The notes: generated by a model from the sequence alone, not told the origin. 64,000 nucleotides of DNA from Phoronis australis (GCA_002633005.1 NMRA01000289.1:477951-541950); one strand, 5' to 3'. Shown: positions 47,255-62,300, numbered from the stretch's first letter. Numbers and translations are program-made.

Positions 47255-50200
47255 GTAAGTTATTTGTTTCTTCCTTACAGCCTGCTACCCTGCTTAGACA
47301 GTTACAGTGTACATGTACATGTCACTTGTTCGATAGTAAACTAAACAGGTGGTTCTCTTTTCCGAAAGCTCGCCTAATGCATGTTCCGGAAAGTCAAAGG
47401 AAGTGTATTCTTGCCCGGTCGTCGTTTTGTTAGTACATGTACACCACTATGTATGATAGACGAGGAATCGTGAATTTTGGCCTGTAAAGGATACAACTCA
47501 CTACTGGTTGAGAAATTGTATATATTTTGGAGTAGTGAGCCTCCGGTTAAGGAACCTTCGTAGTAGTTTAACCTGTGTAGTTGACTGCTCCCCAATGAAT
47601 ATGTATAGGTCGGATGTTTAGAGAACGAATTTAGTGCGAGAGGAACTGTTGGGTTCAGTAACATCACCGCGTAACCACGAAAATGGAAAAGAGACGCTGG
47701 CGTAGAAACGATTTTGCATATTGTCAGAAGGAATTTAGTAAACGTTGTCGCATAATGGTGTAAAACAGTCTATGATTTACTTGGGATCAAATGGGTGCAA
47801 CGGGACATTTTAACAGACTGCATTGTGCATACAGGCGTTTCAAGTACAATGCGATGCCAATTGGAAATTCTTAAGGAATCAGGTTTGTAAGAAAGATCAG
47901 ACAGATTTTACTACCCAAACACAGAGAAACCGTGTATCTATACTGCTTCAGCACCAATAAACTTTTTAAAGTCAGACATTTAAAAATGTCTAAAGCGCTA
48001 CGGTATTTGAAGGTGATACGACTTCTCATTGATGACTTTTCAAGAAATGTCAAGCATACGTTCTTGAGATGTTTTAATTGACTGATGGTGGCTCTTCTTC
48101 GGTTGTTCGTACATGTACATGTATGTGTGAATGACGTTAAGCGTGATGGATATTTTGGTGTGTGGTCATTTTCGGTTATTGTATAGATGTTTTATTCCAG
48201 GTTCCAGGGAAATAAGAATCTAGAACCATGTTTTCAATGTAATTTTAACGGTTTCATTCTCTTGAAACCTGGGACCTCGAATTTGGTTCCAGTTTCTTAC
48301 ATCCAATGTATTCAAACATTTAATCTGCAATTTAAAAGAATCAATGCAAGTATGCTACGTGGTCATTAATATTTTGAGCGACGGGACGTTTTTGCCAATT
48401 GGTTCTTTCAAGAGGCAGTCGATTACGAACGTGGCCAACTGGAAATGATGATAGAGCAGATACCGAAGTGCCACAAAACAACTTACCAATTTCTTCTAGT
48501 CTGTAAAAAATGAAATTTTGACGTGGGATTACATGGGCATTATTCGACAATGATATGACTGGAACCTGAAATGAGGTTCAAAGTTGCAGGTTTGACAAGT
48601 GACTATTACGGCATTAAAACATAGTTCTAGGCTCTGAAATTCCTGTTACACGACTAAAAATACAACAACCGAAACATTTTCGACAGAGCTCTGGCCGAGA
48701 CCATCCGCCAGTCAACTTTTATCCAGAGTAGGCATCAATGGTGAGGTGCCTACATTGTCCGTTATTGATAAGCTCTGCGATTTCCGAGATGTCAGGAAGA
48801 AGTTACACATACATCTCTAGTTAATGTATATTGTAAAAATAAGCACTTTTGGAAAAACACATTTATTTTCTTAGGAAACTTATGTATCAAGTTTATGGTT
48901 CAACAAGACGAAAGACTTAGACCAAATCATAGCAGATGACGTAGCAAGAGCTGGCGGCGCTTCGATTGATGAAAGAATAGAAAACCTACTTTTGGAGTCG
49001 ACTGGTAGGGAAATCTAAACTTTATTAGTGACAGGTACAGTGTATATACGTGCGAGTTGCATGCACCTTATAATGTGTAGGGAGTAGGTCAACGCAAATA
49101 GGTGACAGCGAGTTGTGGCATTGATATGTCACGAACCACGTTCGACAAAGCCGGGCCTCTGTGAAACCAAAACTCACTAAAAAATTTGTGGTTAATGTTG
49201 TTCAACTTACGTGTTAGTGCTCATCACAGGGCGCTACATAATCGGTATCGTCAGTGACGTAAAATTGAGAAACATTATGTAAAAAAATTCTCAAATGCAA
49301 TACACAATTCGTGCTCAAGGACATCGACTAAATTCCCTAAGTTGCAATGAGTTGGGTATTACATGTAAATCGGAGGATTGCACAGAGGGCAAAACTTACT
49401 TGGCGGACTGTGAGACGGTTGATAACTTGTACAAGTAGGTTTGTCCGCACCAAACTTTCCGAAACATAGCCAACTGAAGTTTTCAGACAAAACACTTGAT
49501 TGTGCTATCTTCCTTCTGTAAATTCTCGCGTGAAAGGAACTCAAAACGGGGTTGCCTCCAGCAGACGCACTATTAGAGCCAGTGATCACTTGGTGATTTA
49601 CATACATGTATATTGCGAAGTCATGCGTAATATGGCAAGTTCCTTGGATCTACAGAACACGGGCATCAGTGGTTCTTCGGATCGAGCATACCCCGAGAAT
49701 CGGTTTACCACAAAAGTTTTCTAAAAACGTTGTTTCCTTTGATGCCCTTTTATTCATTTCGTTTTCATTCTTAAAGGTTGCTTGATAAAAATCGCACCAA
49801 AACACATGAGGCATGCTCTCACGTATGTCGAGGTCAAGTGACAAAATGTTATTTTCTGTCATTGTTTACAAATAACCACATTTGCCGTCATAGTGTTACT
49901 CGTTGTTTATTAGTTGAAAATTGTCAAATGCTGCTATACTAAAAAATCGACAGTTACAGCATAGATGAAATGGCAAACTTTGTCAGCACTGGGTCCACAG
50001 TATGAAACATTAAGATGACATGTTCGGGTACATGTACTAAGAAATTGCGTAGCCCGTGTCTACAGTGACTACAGTCAGTCATGGTTACAGCAAAAGAACT
50101 ACTCAATGGCAACATGCTCGGTGATGCAGAAACTTCAGACGAAGTCTTGGTGGAGCATGACATCATATTCACATTAAAAGAGTATGCGGATATGTACCTG

Positions 50201-50313
50201 GATGACAAAATGAAGTACGGGTGAGTGCAACGGATTTATTTTCCTCCAATGTCATGGAACTGAAACTGACAAAGCTAGCAGCTGCAGCAACAGCTGTAGC
50301 ACTAGCAGTAGTA

Positions 50314-50374
<61 letters not shown>

Positions 50375-53300
50375 CAGTAGTNGCAGTAGCAGTGGTAGTA
50401 GTAGTAGCAGAACAGCAGTACCAGTAATAGTAGTAGCCGCAGCGGTAGTAGTTGCAGTTGTAGAAGTAGAAGTAGTAGTCGTAGTAGTAGTAGTAGTAGC
50501 AGCAATGGTAGTAGTCGTAGTAGCAGTAGTAGCAGTGTTAGTAGAAGTAGTAATAGCGGTAGTATTACCAGCAATAGTAGTAGTAGTTGTTGTTGTAGTA
50601 GTAGAAATACTACTGATTTCAATTATTGGAACTGACTTTATTGTAGCCGTCGCGATTTCTTAGAAATATGCTTGTGAATGTATTTTATTTCATGGGCGGC
50701 GAACCATAGATGAATGGGAGGCAGCAGGCTTCCACTTTTTCAGTGGTGCGCCACCCATAGTATATAGGCGACGCACCACACGGGGCCTGTGGGGCCATAT
50801 CCCCCTCTTTTTTCAGTGCTACGCCGCTCATGTATCTGTTTGTTGGAAAATGTTACACACAACTATCGGAAAATTCATTCTCAATTGATCAAATGCAGGC
50901 TAGCACTGAATAAATTGTGGCGTGAGTATTTTCTGTGTTTTAGAGGGCGATCAAGGCGAAATGCTGTGCCATACGACCGCAGATGGCCACATGCAACGCT
51001 TGTCTACAAAATTGCCCCAATGGGATTTTGTAAGTAATAACTTTCGACAGTGCAGCCATAACGGGCGCGTGAAATCATAAATATAGTTTTCATTTCCCGA
51101 AATCATTGTTTAAACACAGAACTGAAACGCAAACTCCCGCGCTCGAATCGAATGATCACGAGAAACACTTCAGGTTCGGTTCTAGACAACATGTGTTTTC
51201 CGGCATAGTTAGTCGGTCATTTACACTACCGTTATTCTTATACGTAGTGAACCTTCATCCTGACTGGATGCCGAGAATACCCTGGCCCCTAATATCATTT
51301 CAACGCCACTTTGGACAAGACATTTTTGAATTTCTCGGCGAAATTTACGTTGTGTCATATAATATTGCGTTTCTCATGTGACTTAATGTTATTGTATCGT
51401 TCGACGCTCCATGGGGTTTTTCGACAGCTGCAATTTCGCTGTTGGACGCCTTTCGGTGTTGCAGCGAACATTTTAGTAGACCCCTGCACATTGGCATGAA
51501 ACAAGTTGTTCCGCTTTTCAATACTTTTGTCCCGTTTTCCGTTCTAGAATGTTGACAATTACGAATAAGGCGTACAAATTAACAATACCTATCTATTATA
51601 AATATTCTTCTTTCCAGAGTCCACTTTCTTTAGTAATATTGCAATCTTAACAATGTGTTCTATTGCATTTTTTTCCGTAACACTAAACGTGCAAAGCTGA
51701 TACCTTCCGCCCGCATTACATTTTTTCTGAAGGGGCGGCGCTGAACGCCTTTCCACCAAAAACCTGAGTAGTGTTCAGCAGCAGACTCTCGGCTAGAACA
51801 ACCTGAGTAGTGTTCAGCAGCAGCACTCTCGGCTAGAACAACCTAGCCAAAAGGTGTAATCACGAGAAGATTTGCTTTCTATCGATTTCCTAACGAGATC
51901 TAACATTACTGAACTCTACCCTAATTGCTGTCTCGATGGTCTATGAATTTCTATAAAGTCCGGCTATTTCGAAAATCATCTATTCACTGAAATGACTCCT
52001 TGTAGCAATCGGCTGTTATAATTATCTCCAACAGTTGCGAAAGAGTTGAAGCTATTGCGTCTGGCAATGACACAGTGGGAGCATTTCACCTGCGTCAAGT
52101 TCAGAGAAAAGACAGAATCTGACAAACATTTCATAGAATTCCAAAACAAAGCAAAGGGATGTAGATCTCATCTCGGGATAAGAAGGGGGAAACAAGATTT
52201 GAACCTACAAAGTCCCGGATGCAGTTTTGTAAGTTGCCCTCCCGATAGCTGGAAATAACAGAGAAGTGTTTAAATAGTAGACTACCCTCAAAAGGGAGCA
52301 AGTTCCATCACATAATTCAATTTTCCTCCAACTGAACTGAGGAATGAAGGTGGCACTGACCACTGTAAACTTGTCGTGGATGATTACTTATAAAGACATA
52401 TCTACCATAATATTTCCATGATTGAATTCATTTGAATGATATGGTATATTATTTCCAAAAGTAGTCATGTAACGAGTCATAGTGCAATGTAGCCGTCACA
52501 ATGCAGCTGGTCTTACCTGGTGTCTTGCTCACTTTAGAAATGATTTGTTTGTTCACAAAGAAATTACGTTACTTCATACGATCAACCTCATAAAGTTTAT
52601 ACCAGTTCCTAACCCTGAAGCCACATTTAAATTGACTAAGCAACAGCTCCAAGAAATTTTTAAACTTGCACTGGACTTCAAGGGCTGCTATGCACTGCAG
52701 CGGAGGGATACATCCAACAGATGCTATACGTGTACTATTAAGCTTTGTTTTCTTGCGGAAATGTATCCCAGCAAATGGGAAAAGGTGGCGACGGACTAGT
52801 GTACAGTATCTAACCAGAATTGGCATTTTAGCCTATGTATGGTATCCTTTTTAAAATCGCCATGAGTTGCACTCTGTTGAAATGGGTGCGAGAATATCGA
52901 CATCAAGTAAGTTGACGCAAATTTATACGAGTGAACGATTCACTGTTAAACGATTTGAGCTCGTGACAGTAATGATGTGAGGTCAACATGGTCCACCCTG
53001 AGATGATTAAAATGTTCCAAACTTATTTGGTCTTGCCTCCTCTACACAAACAAAATAAAAATGCACCATGTGTCAGTTCATTTCACAAAAATATGCATGG
53101 TCATGGTAACATTAGTTTGTCTTACATCTTGACCGTTTTCCTTTCACTGGAAAGGACGACATGCTAGCATGACCAGACACGAGAATTTGAAAATTTCTAG
53201 ACCAGAGGCACTGCTTCATTGCCAGTGCTTGACACGAGTCCATACCAGATTCCGAAAACAGATGAAAGAGTTTTTATAAGTTTTGGATTTTTTAGGTCTA

Positions 53301-56300
53301 TCTGATATCGCATCGCAATCCTCATTTGCTGCAGTGCAGTGCAACACTGCTACAGGGAACCGCCAATGTGAAGTAAATGCAATTTACAGCCGAACTACAC
53401 GACTTTTCTTATTCCCAAGCCGGCGTGTAAGGAATTGAGATTTGAGTAGGCTATTCGTAAATTCAGCTGTATAAACACCAAACCTGACCTCCCCCAATTA
53501 TTTAATTAGCGCAACATAGCCGCCACAACAGTCAAGTTGTTGAAAGCAAATTAATGGAAGGTGGGACACAATTGCTTTTCGTTCATAGCATACAGATCAG
53601 TGGCGTGTAATGTTTATTCGTCAGTCATTCACTACCGTTTAGCTGGCGACTTATCTGCACGAACTCGGCCATGCGATCGGCCTCTTTCACGAGCATTCAC
53701 GTCCAGACCGAGACAAGTACATTCGGATCGACTGGAACAAAGTGACGGTTGCAGAGCAGTTTCGGAAGCGCAAAGATTTTGAAGCAGAAGCTTTTGACCT
53801 GGAATATGGATATGATGGTCTCATGCACTACGGCTTAAAGGTGAGTCGTTTCTTTCACAAACGTCCTCAAGAGAAAAACGTACGTGGCCGTTTACAATTA
53901 TTGCCATGTTTAGAGCACATAAACAGCACGCCTAAAAGGGGATAAGATCGGGTCGTTTGACTTCATGATCTGGCGATGTCAAATAAAAGTTAACGTTCCA
54001 TCATTACTGAAAAACCTTAAGAAATGTTAGCAAGGTACGGTCAGGCTTCTGGATGTACATCGTTTTCAGCAGTTGTTTCACGCTTCTCCAGCTTGAACAT
54101 CGCCAATCGAAAGTGGCATCTGATTTAACATTTAACAAAACCATTTTATTTTGTTCGCGATGGAGGCTATATGTGCCATTGACAATGTACGGCGATACTG
54201 CCCAGCGATATTGCCGGTGACCATTGCTCGTGATATGTTCTCGTCAGCCTTATTTGGTTTTGGTTTTCCTTTAAGATGGGTATGTGTAGGTAAAAGTATT
54301 TTATTTTACACTTTTACAGCTACGGTGCAACTCAATACACTTTTTCTCCATGAAATGCACGTATACGTTCGAGGAAACCTTCATCACATCTCCATTCCTG
54401 CGACGGATCAAAGCGCGATTCTTAAAAACTGGCTCAGCATTGCTCCTGAATTACATGTATTCGCTTGTTCCACCAGGAATTGCCATACCCTTGTCCGGCG
54501 CAAGAACCTGTGCCACTTCTGGGCGTTCTTAAGGTCTTTCGAAAAGGGAAACATTGAAATATTGCCTGTCCAAGTGTTATTTCTTAATCATCTGATATGC
54601 ACAATACTCAGTCAAACTCAGTTTTTGAGATCACTTCGGATCGATAATAACGGCCGACAAAGATGTTATTTGTTAATTTTACGTTTATTTCTTGCTTAAA
54701 AACATATAAATTACAACGAAATACTTGAAACGCCAAAACTATTGCTAATCAAATTCAAGAATTATTCCCATGACTGCATAGAGGCTATCATCATAATATG
54801 GCCGAGAAACACTATGTGTTGAGCTCCGTTAGATCCAGAAATTTCACACAGCCGGGTAGTTTTGTTCGTCACCTCGCAGTGAAACGCACACATGTATATC
54901 AACGTATAGAGCTAACGACCAACGGAGGTGCATTCGAAATCTAGGGGTCAGTCGTCACTCACGTCGCCCGCTGCAGCGGTTTAAGTGAAAAACAATTTAA
55001 TTAACGTTATTCCCTCACATAATTGACCGCCTTTTGTAGTGAAGAAAATATAGTACGCTTGTGACACGGGCACGCGGCATTTTCTAAAAAAATGCGATAT
55101 CTCTTGGGAGATGATGACAGCTTCGCAGCAGTAAAATTTATTCTGACATTCGGTTTTGTAGTATTAAAATACTAAAACTTTGCAAGGAAATGAAACCCTT
55201 TCGGTTATTTTGACATGTACAAATCCTTCTCGACGCAAACAGTTGATTAATAAAAAGGAAAAGAAAGAAACTGGCCAATAAGTTGCGCAAAACTTCATGG
55301 CGCCAAAAGCCAACTTTAAAGATCGAACCACAGCAACAGAATAATGTTAGAACACAAATAAATATAATGTAGTTTTACTCAAGGAACAGTGTATTTTAAT
55401 GACACTAATTTTGCGTCTGATCTTGTTTGGTCATTGTTTCTCATATCGGTGTGAAGCTTTATATTTAGTATACATCTTTAAACCAAGCCACAAAGGTCAC
55501 CCATGCCTCCAATCGGACCCCCAGAGCGATTTCGGGAACTTCCTGTGATTTGCCCTGTGCTGGTGTTGTCTCCAGCTCTGAGCCTGTAAACAACCCTTCA
55601 GCGATGTTAAGTAATGGGGGTGAATATGGCAGGACAAGTTCGACACCCAGTTAGGAGGACAGTTAGTCGTCCAGTAAATAGGCCAAACTTTGGTGATTTT
55701 ATTTTGGGCTTGATTAAAATATTGGAAGGTGCCAGGTGCTTGACAGGGGAGTCACATGGCTGGATTTTAGCTGTTTGGGTGCTCATGTCACCATAAAGTG
55801 AGAGTGGGTTGCAGAAAACTCGGGCAAGTAGGACAGTTGTTCCGAGGTCCACCTTACCATGTCCAGTGGCGTTCTATTCGCTGGAAAACCTTTCAGTCGG
55901 TGATGACGCTGATGGTAAATTTAAGTTTTTCTCCATGACAACAGTAGATGGATCCCCATAGTAAACTCGAACGCAGAAAAAATGGCCAGAAGTTCTAAGT
56001 CGCCTGAACGGGAATGACTAGTTGATTAAATTGCGAGCTGCCGTAATTAATTAAAAAATCTGTGTGGGATTATCAACGAACCGTATTTTTTAATAAAATA
56101 ACATGGAAAAGGTTGCTTCCTCCTTTTAACTGACTTGTTCACGTACTTAAGCTACTTGCAGGCATTCTCCAAGGACGATTCTCAAACCATATACGCTAAG
56201 TCGAAGGAAAAAGAGATGTTGATACAAAAGGCTGGTGAAGAATTGACATTCAAAGATATTAAAGTTGTTAATTTGATGTATAAATGTAATGGTAGGTAAA

Positions 56301-59300
56301 CAATCGCGTGACCAACGGCCCTACAAGAGCGTGTAGAAATAACATGATAAGGTGCCCTCTGTGATAAGGGAGATGAAGGAGAGTGTCCTGCATCCCTGTT
56401 GGTTGTCAATGCAGTGGCATAATTCCCACAGTTTTTATACCTGTTTTGTGACCGCCGTGTGCACACGTTAGAGCTGTTATTAAGCGAGACACGAAAACCA
56501 TTTGCACAAAAATGTCCAAGGCCTGATAATTTTCGAGAATAGAATTATTACTCACGATTTCCCTGTCAACGGCTGCCAACTATGGTTGACATTCCTGAAG
56601 CAAGGGTGTGTATTCTTTGGTGCGAACTCATGAAGTGTCAAATATTTGGTGATCAAGTGCATCATGGTTTAGTACGCAAATATCTCTTCGCTCAATGTTT
56701 GAACTTTACTACCTCACAGACTCGACTGAAGCTTAAGATTTCAAGTCCCAACTCGAAATGTTTGCTTTGATGCTTGGATCCTCAAATGCACGTCTAGAAC
56801 TCCGTTGACGCATACCGTAATGCATTCGATGACAGAATGATAGCTCTTTGTCTTAGGTTTGCTTTGGATTAGAATGGTAATATTATAAACAATTTCGATA
56901 TTTATTCCGACACAAATATTCTAAAACCCATTCCATGAAGTCATGCGATTGAGTCTTAGACAAAATCCCGGGTTATAACTCTACCAGGATGGTTTGACTC
57001 ATCATTTAGTCATTCAATGAGTCATGTAATGTTCACTTATGTGAATTCGTGGCCTCGTCCGAACCATTTTGTCTCTGTTGTCTCCCCAAATGCTGGACCA
57101 AAATTGTCGCACCGTACCAAGAACAATTCTTCTCTTCAATTCACCCAGTATACTCCGCAATTTTCCCCGACAAATTCTGAAGACGTTGTTATTTTGTTGG
57201 CTAAGTGTACACACGGGAGATGTTACATAGATAGTTGTTGGGGAAATTTTGATTACACAGCCAGTCAAATTACATCCTCAGTGTCGCTGTGGTGAAAGAA
57301 GTGTAAGGGTATAATTCGTAAATTGCCGGCAGCATTTGTGGATCTCGTGGGACTTTTTAGGGAGTTGTTAAAACGCGTCTTAATCTAATATCACGAGGCA
57401 TTTTATCTGCCTCTTAGAGGTGCCTGCTGTAACGTTTTGCTTAGAAAACGCTTGCAAAAGCTTGCACTAAAAATTTGGCAATAGCAGGTGACTGGTCCGC
57501 TATTTTATATTTTAGCCCACTGTAAAACAAATATTCAGTGTCGTGAGGGCGGATTTGTCAACAAAGACTGCACGTGTTTCTGTAGGGACGGCACCAACAA
57601 CTGCCAGATGAGTGGACTGAAACCTCGTAAACAAGGTCAGTGGCAGCATGTGACGGGAATTAATTCCTTACATACAGTATATTTTCACGTGTTTACATCA
57701 CACCACGAAGTCCTTCTCCAAACGTGGAACTACAATTTCAAAGTTTTGTGGGACACTTGAAAAATGTTTTAATGCTTAAATTCGTAACATATTTTAGAAA
57801 TGGTCAACTGCACTGGCATGAAATGTTCAGATATTATTCCTTACCCAGTGTTCTCCAACATGCTTTTAAAATTGCTTTTAAAATTAAGACCAGTGGAAAA
57901 ATGTGTGCAGTGTGGCACAAGATGGAAAGTCATTGGAATGTCATGTTTCATAAGAATGGGGAAAGATGGTTGAAAGGGGCGTATTCAAGCTCGGAAAGCA
58001 ATAAAATGTTCAACGATGCGAGAGTGAAAAAATGGCCTAGATGGGGCAAAGGATGGTGAGAAGATGTGGTCTAGAACACCAGGACTTTCTGAAGTGTAGT
58101 TGTTACGGTCTGGTTGAGTCAAAAATCCGTGGACATCAAGAAATTGGAAACAACAGAGGTGTTCAGCGACGAAGTGATTAGAACGAATGACGATGTTGAA
58201 ACGGAGACAGGCAAAGACTTAACGGCGAACCAGGCGCATTGTATGCCTGTTTTTGGATGCAGATTTTTATGATCACGTTAACTACAGAGTTGTTGCACAT
58301 GAATAGAAAGCGCCGAGAAAAAAGTTTAGACACCAAAATCTCAGTGCGAAGTGACCGAACTTCTTAAAGGTGACGTGGAAGTCGAAAACCGATTGTGGCC
58401 AGGGACCGGAAAATCTTTTAGATCCCACAACCGTAGCAAAACCGCTGCGGACACATGTGGCGTCAATGGAAAGCTTGAAGAAGTTAGATGAAACTCGCCT
58501 ATTAAACAGGAGGAGGACTTTCCACTGAGGTTCTCTTAGAAGAGGAGCCAAGAGGGAATGCCGGGGCGGGCCTCCTTGTCGAGGGTCACCTGGCGGTGCA
58601 GAGCCTGATGACCTGTTGCGTTTTTTCTTAAAGTAAGGTAACAGACACAGAGGCGGGGTCAAGATGAATGGCAAATTAGGTAAAGGGCATAGTGCGAGCG
58701 ACGGCTTTGTCGTCATTGATGCGAACACCGATGGAGGACCGGAACTGGAAAAGGCGTTAAGGCGGTGACAACATTTAATGGAACATGGAGATCCGATGCA
58801 GAAGAAATGGTCAAGAAGGTGGCAGGTGCCAGTTGCTTGGAGCCTAGACTCTGTAATCTATTGAAGCGACCGACTGATAAGCTCGAAGATGATGCAAGAG
58901 GATGAGAGCTTGACGGGGAAGCAGCGTTTGTAGTTCAACTTTCCTGCCCAGGTGAAACCGAAGCCTCTTGTTAAAAGGATGCCATACCCGACTTTCCCAT
59001 ATTAGCAGACATTAAAAATTAAGTTCCCACCCAGTCCTGTCAAAAAGAATACGCCCTAACCCTCAGTTACCCTCAAAATGATGGAGCAAAGCTGAAAACT
59101 CCTTTCAAAGTCTAGTGTACCGATAAATGTTACTTAGGCTTTAAGAGAGTTTGACGAGAACTGTTAGGGAGAGCTTGCCCGCCAAGAATTGCAATATCCT
59201 GCATTATTTTTGACACAGACAATGCCAGTTTTAGTTGAATCATGCTTTTATCACTCAAGTGAGACCACTTTAATGCATTAATTAGCAGGTGACATAACGA

Positions 59301-62300
59301 GGATTGACAAAAATCACCAGAATAGGGTTTAGCAATATTTTAAATATATTTTGTTTGCAATTGATCTCTTCCAAGTCTACAGCCCTTTTTTTCTAATTTG
59401 GCTTGATCTGTAAGTTCTTATGTTCTGGGTTATGGTTATTGCCAGTATTCTTTTTTTGCTTATAGACCACTGGCCTTGTGTCTGGTCAACTTTCCTTTCA
59501 TTGTCTGATGAAGAAATCACATTCCTAAAGGCATGTGATTTCTTCTTATTCCATTGTCACAATGTGTTTCACTGCAATTTCTCATCTCACCTCCCACTAC
59601 ACCCCACCCTTTATCAAGGACATTTCTCTTTCTCTGTTATCAAGCTTTGTTTTCTCGCTTCTCCGTGATGCAGTTCATTATTTCCCATCTTTTGCGAAAT
59701 AATGATGTTTTTGTACAATTTATTAATCTGTTGCCTTGTTTTGTACTACTGGTCTAGTCACAATGAAGGACTTATCTACGCCAACACCTGGGGCAGGTCT
59801 GTAATCACTTTGCTCGAAATGGAACTCGAAATTATATTTGTCATTTTCTACTCGACCTTTGTGCAAGCTCAAGATAAGTATTATTCTAAACAGGATTGCA
59901 CAATGACTTGCGTGGATAATTTACTAGTACGAGCTGGAGTTGNTTTCTTAAAGTAAGGTAACAGACACAGAGGCGGGGTCAAGATGAATGGCAAATTAGG
60001 TAAAGGGCATAGTGCGAGCGACGGCTTTGTCGTCATTGATGCGAACACCGATGGAGGACCGGAACTGGAAAAGGCGTTAAGGCGGTGACAACATTTAATG
60101 GAACATGGAGATCCGATGCAGAAGAAATGGTCAAGAAGGTGGCAGGTGCCAGTTTCTTGGAGCCTAGACTCTGTAATCTATTGAAGCGACCGACTGATAA
60201 GCTCGAAGATGATGCAAAAGGATGAGAGCTTGACGGGGAAGCAGCGTTTGTAGTTGCACTTTCCTGCCCAGGTGAAACCGAAGCCTCTTGTTAAAAGGAT
60301 GCCATACCCGACTTTCCCATATTAGCAGACATTAAAAACTAAGTTCCCACCCAGTCCTGTCAAAAAAATGCGCCCTAACCCTCAGTAACCCTCGAAATGA
60401 TGGAGCAAAGTTTGAAAACTCCTTTCAAAGTCTAGTGTACCGATAAATGCTACTTAGGCTTTAAGAGTTTGACGAGAACTGTTAGGGAGAGCTTACCCGC
60501 CAAGAATTGCAATATCCTGCATGTATTTTTGACACAGACAGTGCCAGTTTTAGTTGAATTATGAGACCACTTTAATGAATTAATTAGCAGGTGACAAAAA
60601 TCACCAGAATAGGGTTTAGTAACATTTTAAATATATTTTGTTTGCAACTGATCTCTTCCAAGTCTACAGCCCTTTTTCTCTAATTTGGCCTGATCTGTAA
60701 GTTCTTATGTGCTGGGCTATGGTTATTGCCAGTGTTCTTTTTTTTGCTTATCGACCTTGTGTCTGGTCAACTTTCCTTTCATTGACTGATGAAGACATCA
60801 CATTCCTAAAGGCATGTGATTTCTTCTTATTCCATTGTCACAATGTGTTTCACTGCAGTTTCTCATCTCACCTCCCACTACACCACACCCTTTATCAAGG
60901 ACATTTCTCTTTCAAGCTTTATTTTCTCGCTTCTCCGTGTTGCAGATCATTATTTCCCATCTTTCGCGAAATAATGATGTTTTAGTACAATTTACTAATC
61001 TGTTGCCTTGTTTTGTATTACTGGTCTAGTCACAATGAAGGACTTATCTACGCCAACACCTGGGGCAGGTCTGTAATCATTTTACTCGAAATGGAACTCG
61101 AAATTATATTTGTCATTTTCTACTCGACTTTTGTGCGAGCTCAAGATAAGTTGTATTATTCTAAACAGGATTACATATTGACTTGCGTGGATAATTTACT
61201 AGTACGAGCTGGAGTTGATAAAACCAACACTGAGGCTAACAGTTCGAGTTTGACTCGAAATTTCTAGATTTTACTCAAGTTTGGAGCACGAATATCAGGT
61301 CTTTAAGAGCAAACTTGGACTAGAAACTCATATGTATAAGCTGTTATTCATTCGAGCACAGCCTGAGAGCCACTTATCATGAGTCTGCACACAAGGAGAA
61401 GAGAAATTGCCAAACATAATTTCGAGTTCTTTCGAGTACAAAGAATAGAGAGCGGGCCCGGGTCTCATTTTCAGCTCTGAAGATGAGCTTGTAATGCATG
61501 ATTTTTGTCTAGTCCAAGTGTCGAACCTTTAAATTTGTTTTTAGTCCAAGTGTCGAACACTTAAACTTGTTTTTTTTTTTAATTAGTAGGTTATAGGCTC
61601 ACATGGTAATTTGTAAAATTTCGAATTTGTACTGTGTCCGTTTCCTAGAGTGTAAAAATACCATGAGTGCCGAGAAGTGCGAGAAGTATAAGAAGATTGG
61701 TGATTGCATGAAAAACCCTTTGTTTGTTCTGCCGAAATGTAAGAAGACATGCGGAATGTGTGGGATCGACTTCAAAGGTGACAACGGACGAGCAAAAGGT
61801 AATTAAATCATGTAAGAATATCTCTGACTCGTTGAAAGCACTGATCAACTTGTCGTTATTTTATTTACCTGTTGTCCATTTGTGAACCTTTCTAGTGGCT
61901 TCTTGTAAGATAAGGCAACAGTTTTACGATGCGTTATCAGGCATTTCAAGGATTTTAAAGAAGAAAAAGCGCCACTGTACATCAGCAGTCAGCAAAAGTA
62001 ATTGTAAAGCCACGAAAGCTTATTGTCGTTTCTTAAATTTGCGGAGAAGTCAAGGGACTGTTTGGGGACTACATTGTGGTTAAGCAATTTCAAATCTAAA
62101 AGTTAGACCGTTTGACAAAATTCCGAACTTTTCTCGACGTAGATACATGTAAATTTTGTCCACAACGCGACACAATCGTGTCCCTGTGTGTCTTGGGTGT
62201 GGCACTGACCATCTGGGCCCAGTTGCATAAAAATTATCATAGCAACAATAACGTCGCATGATAAACGTCACCTTGTAAATTACTTTTTTAATGTTTATTA

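Noticed and set aside
50221-50622. Poly-Val/Ala and poly-Leu/Tyr frames
   Set aside because: Artefacts of the GTA trinucleotide repeat; no splice or domain support.
58282-58728. 148-codon minus-strand frame
   Set aside because: No domain, overlaps coding-like plus-strand pieces and enters the duplicated segment; chance or repeat-derived.
59420-59956. Hydrophobic frames that look like membrane proteins
   Set aside because: Lie in a dispersed non-coding repeat, recur in the duplicate copy, and the antisense 23.8-kb copy shows the same T-rich pattern.
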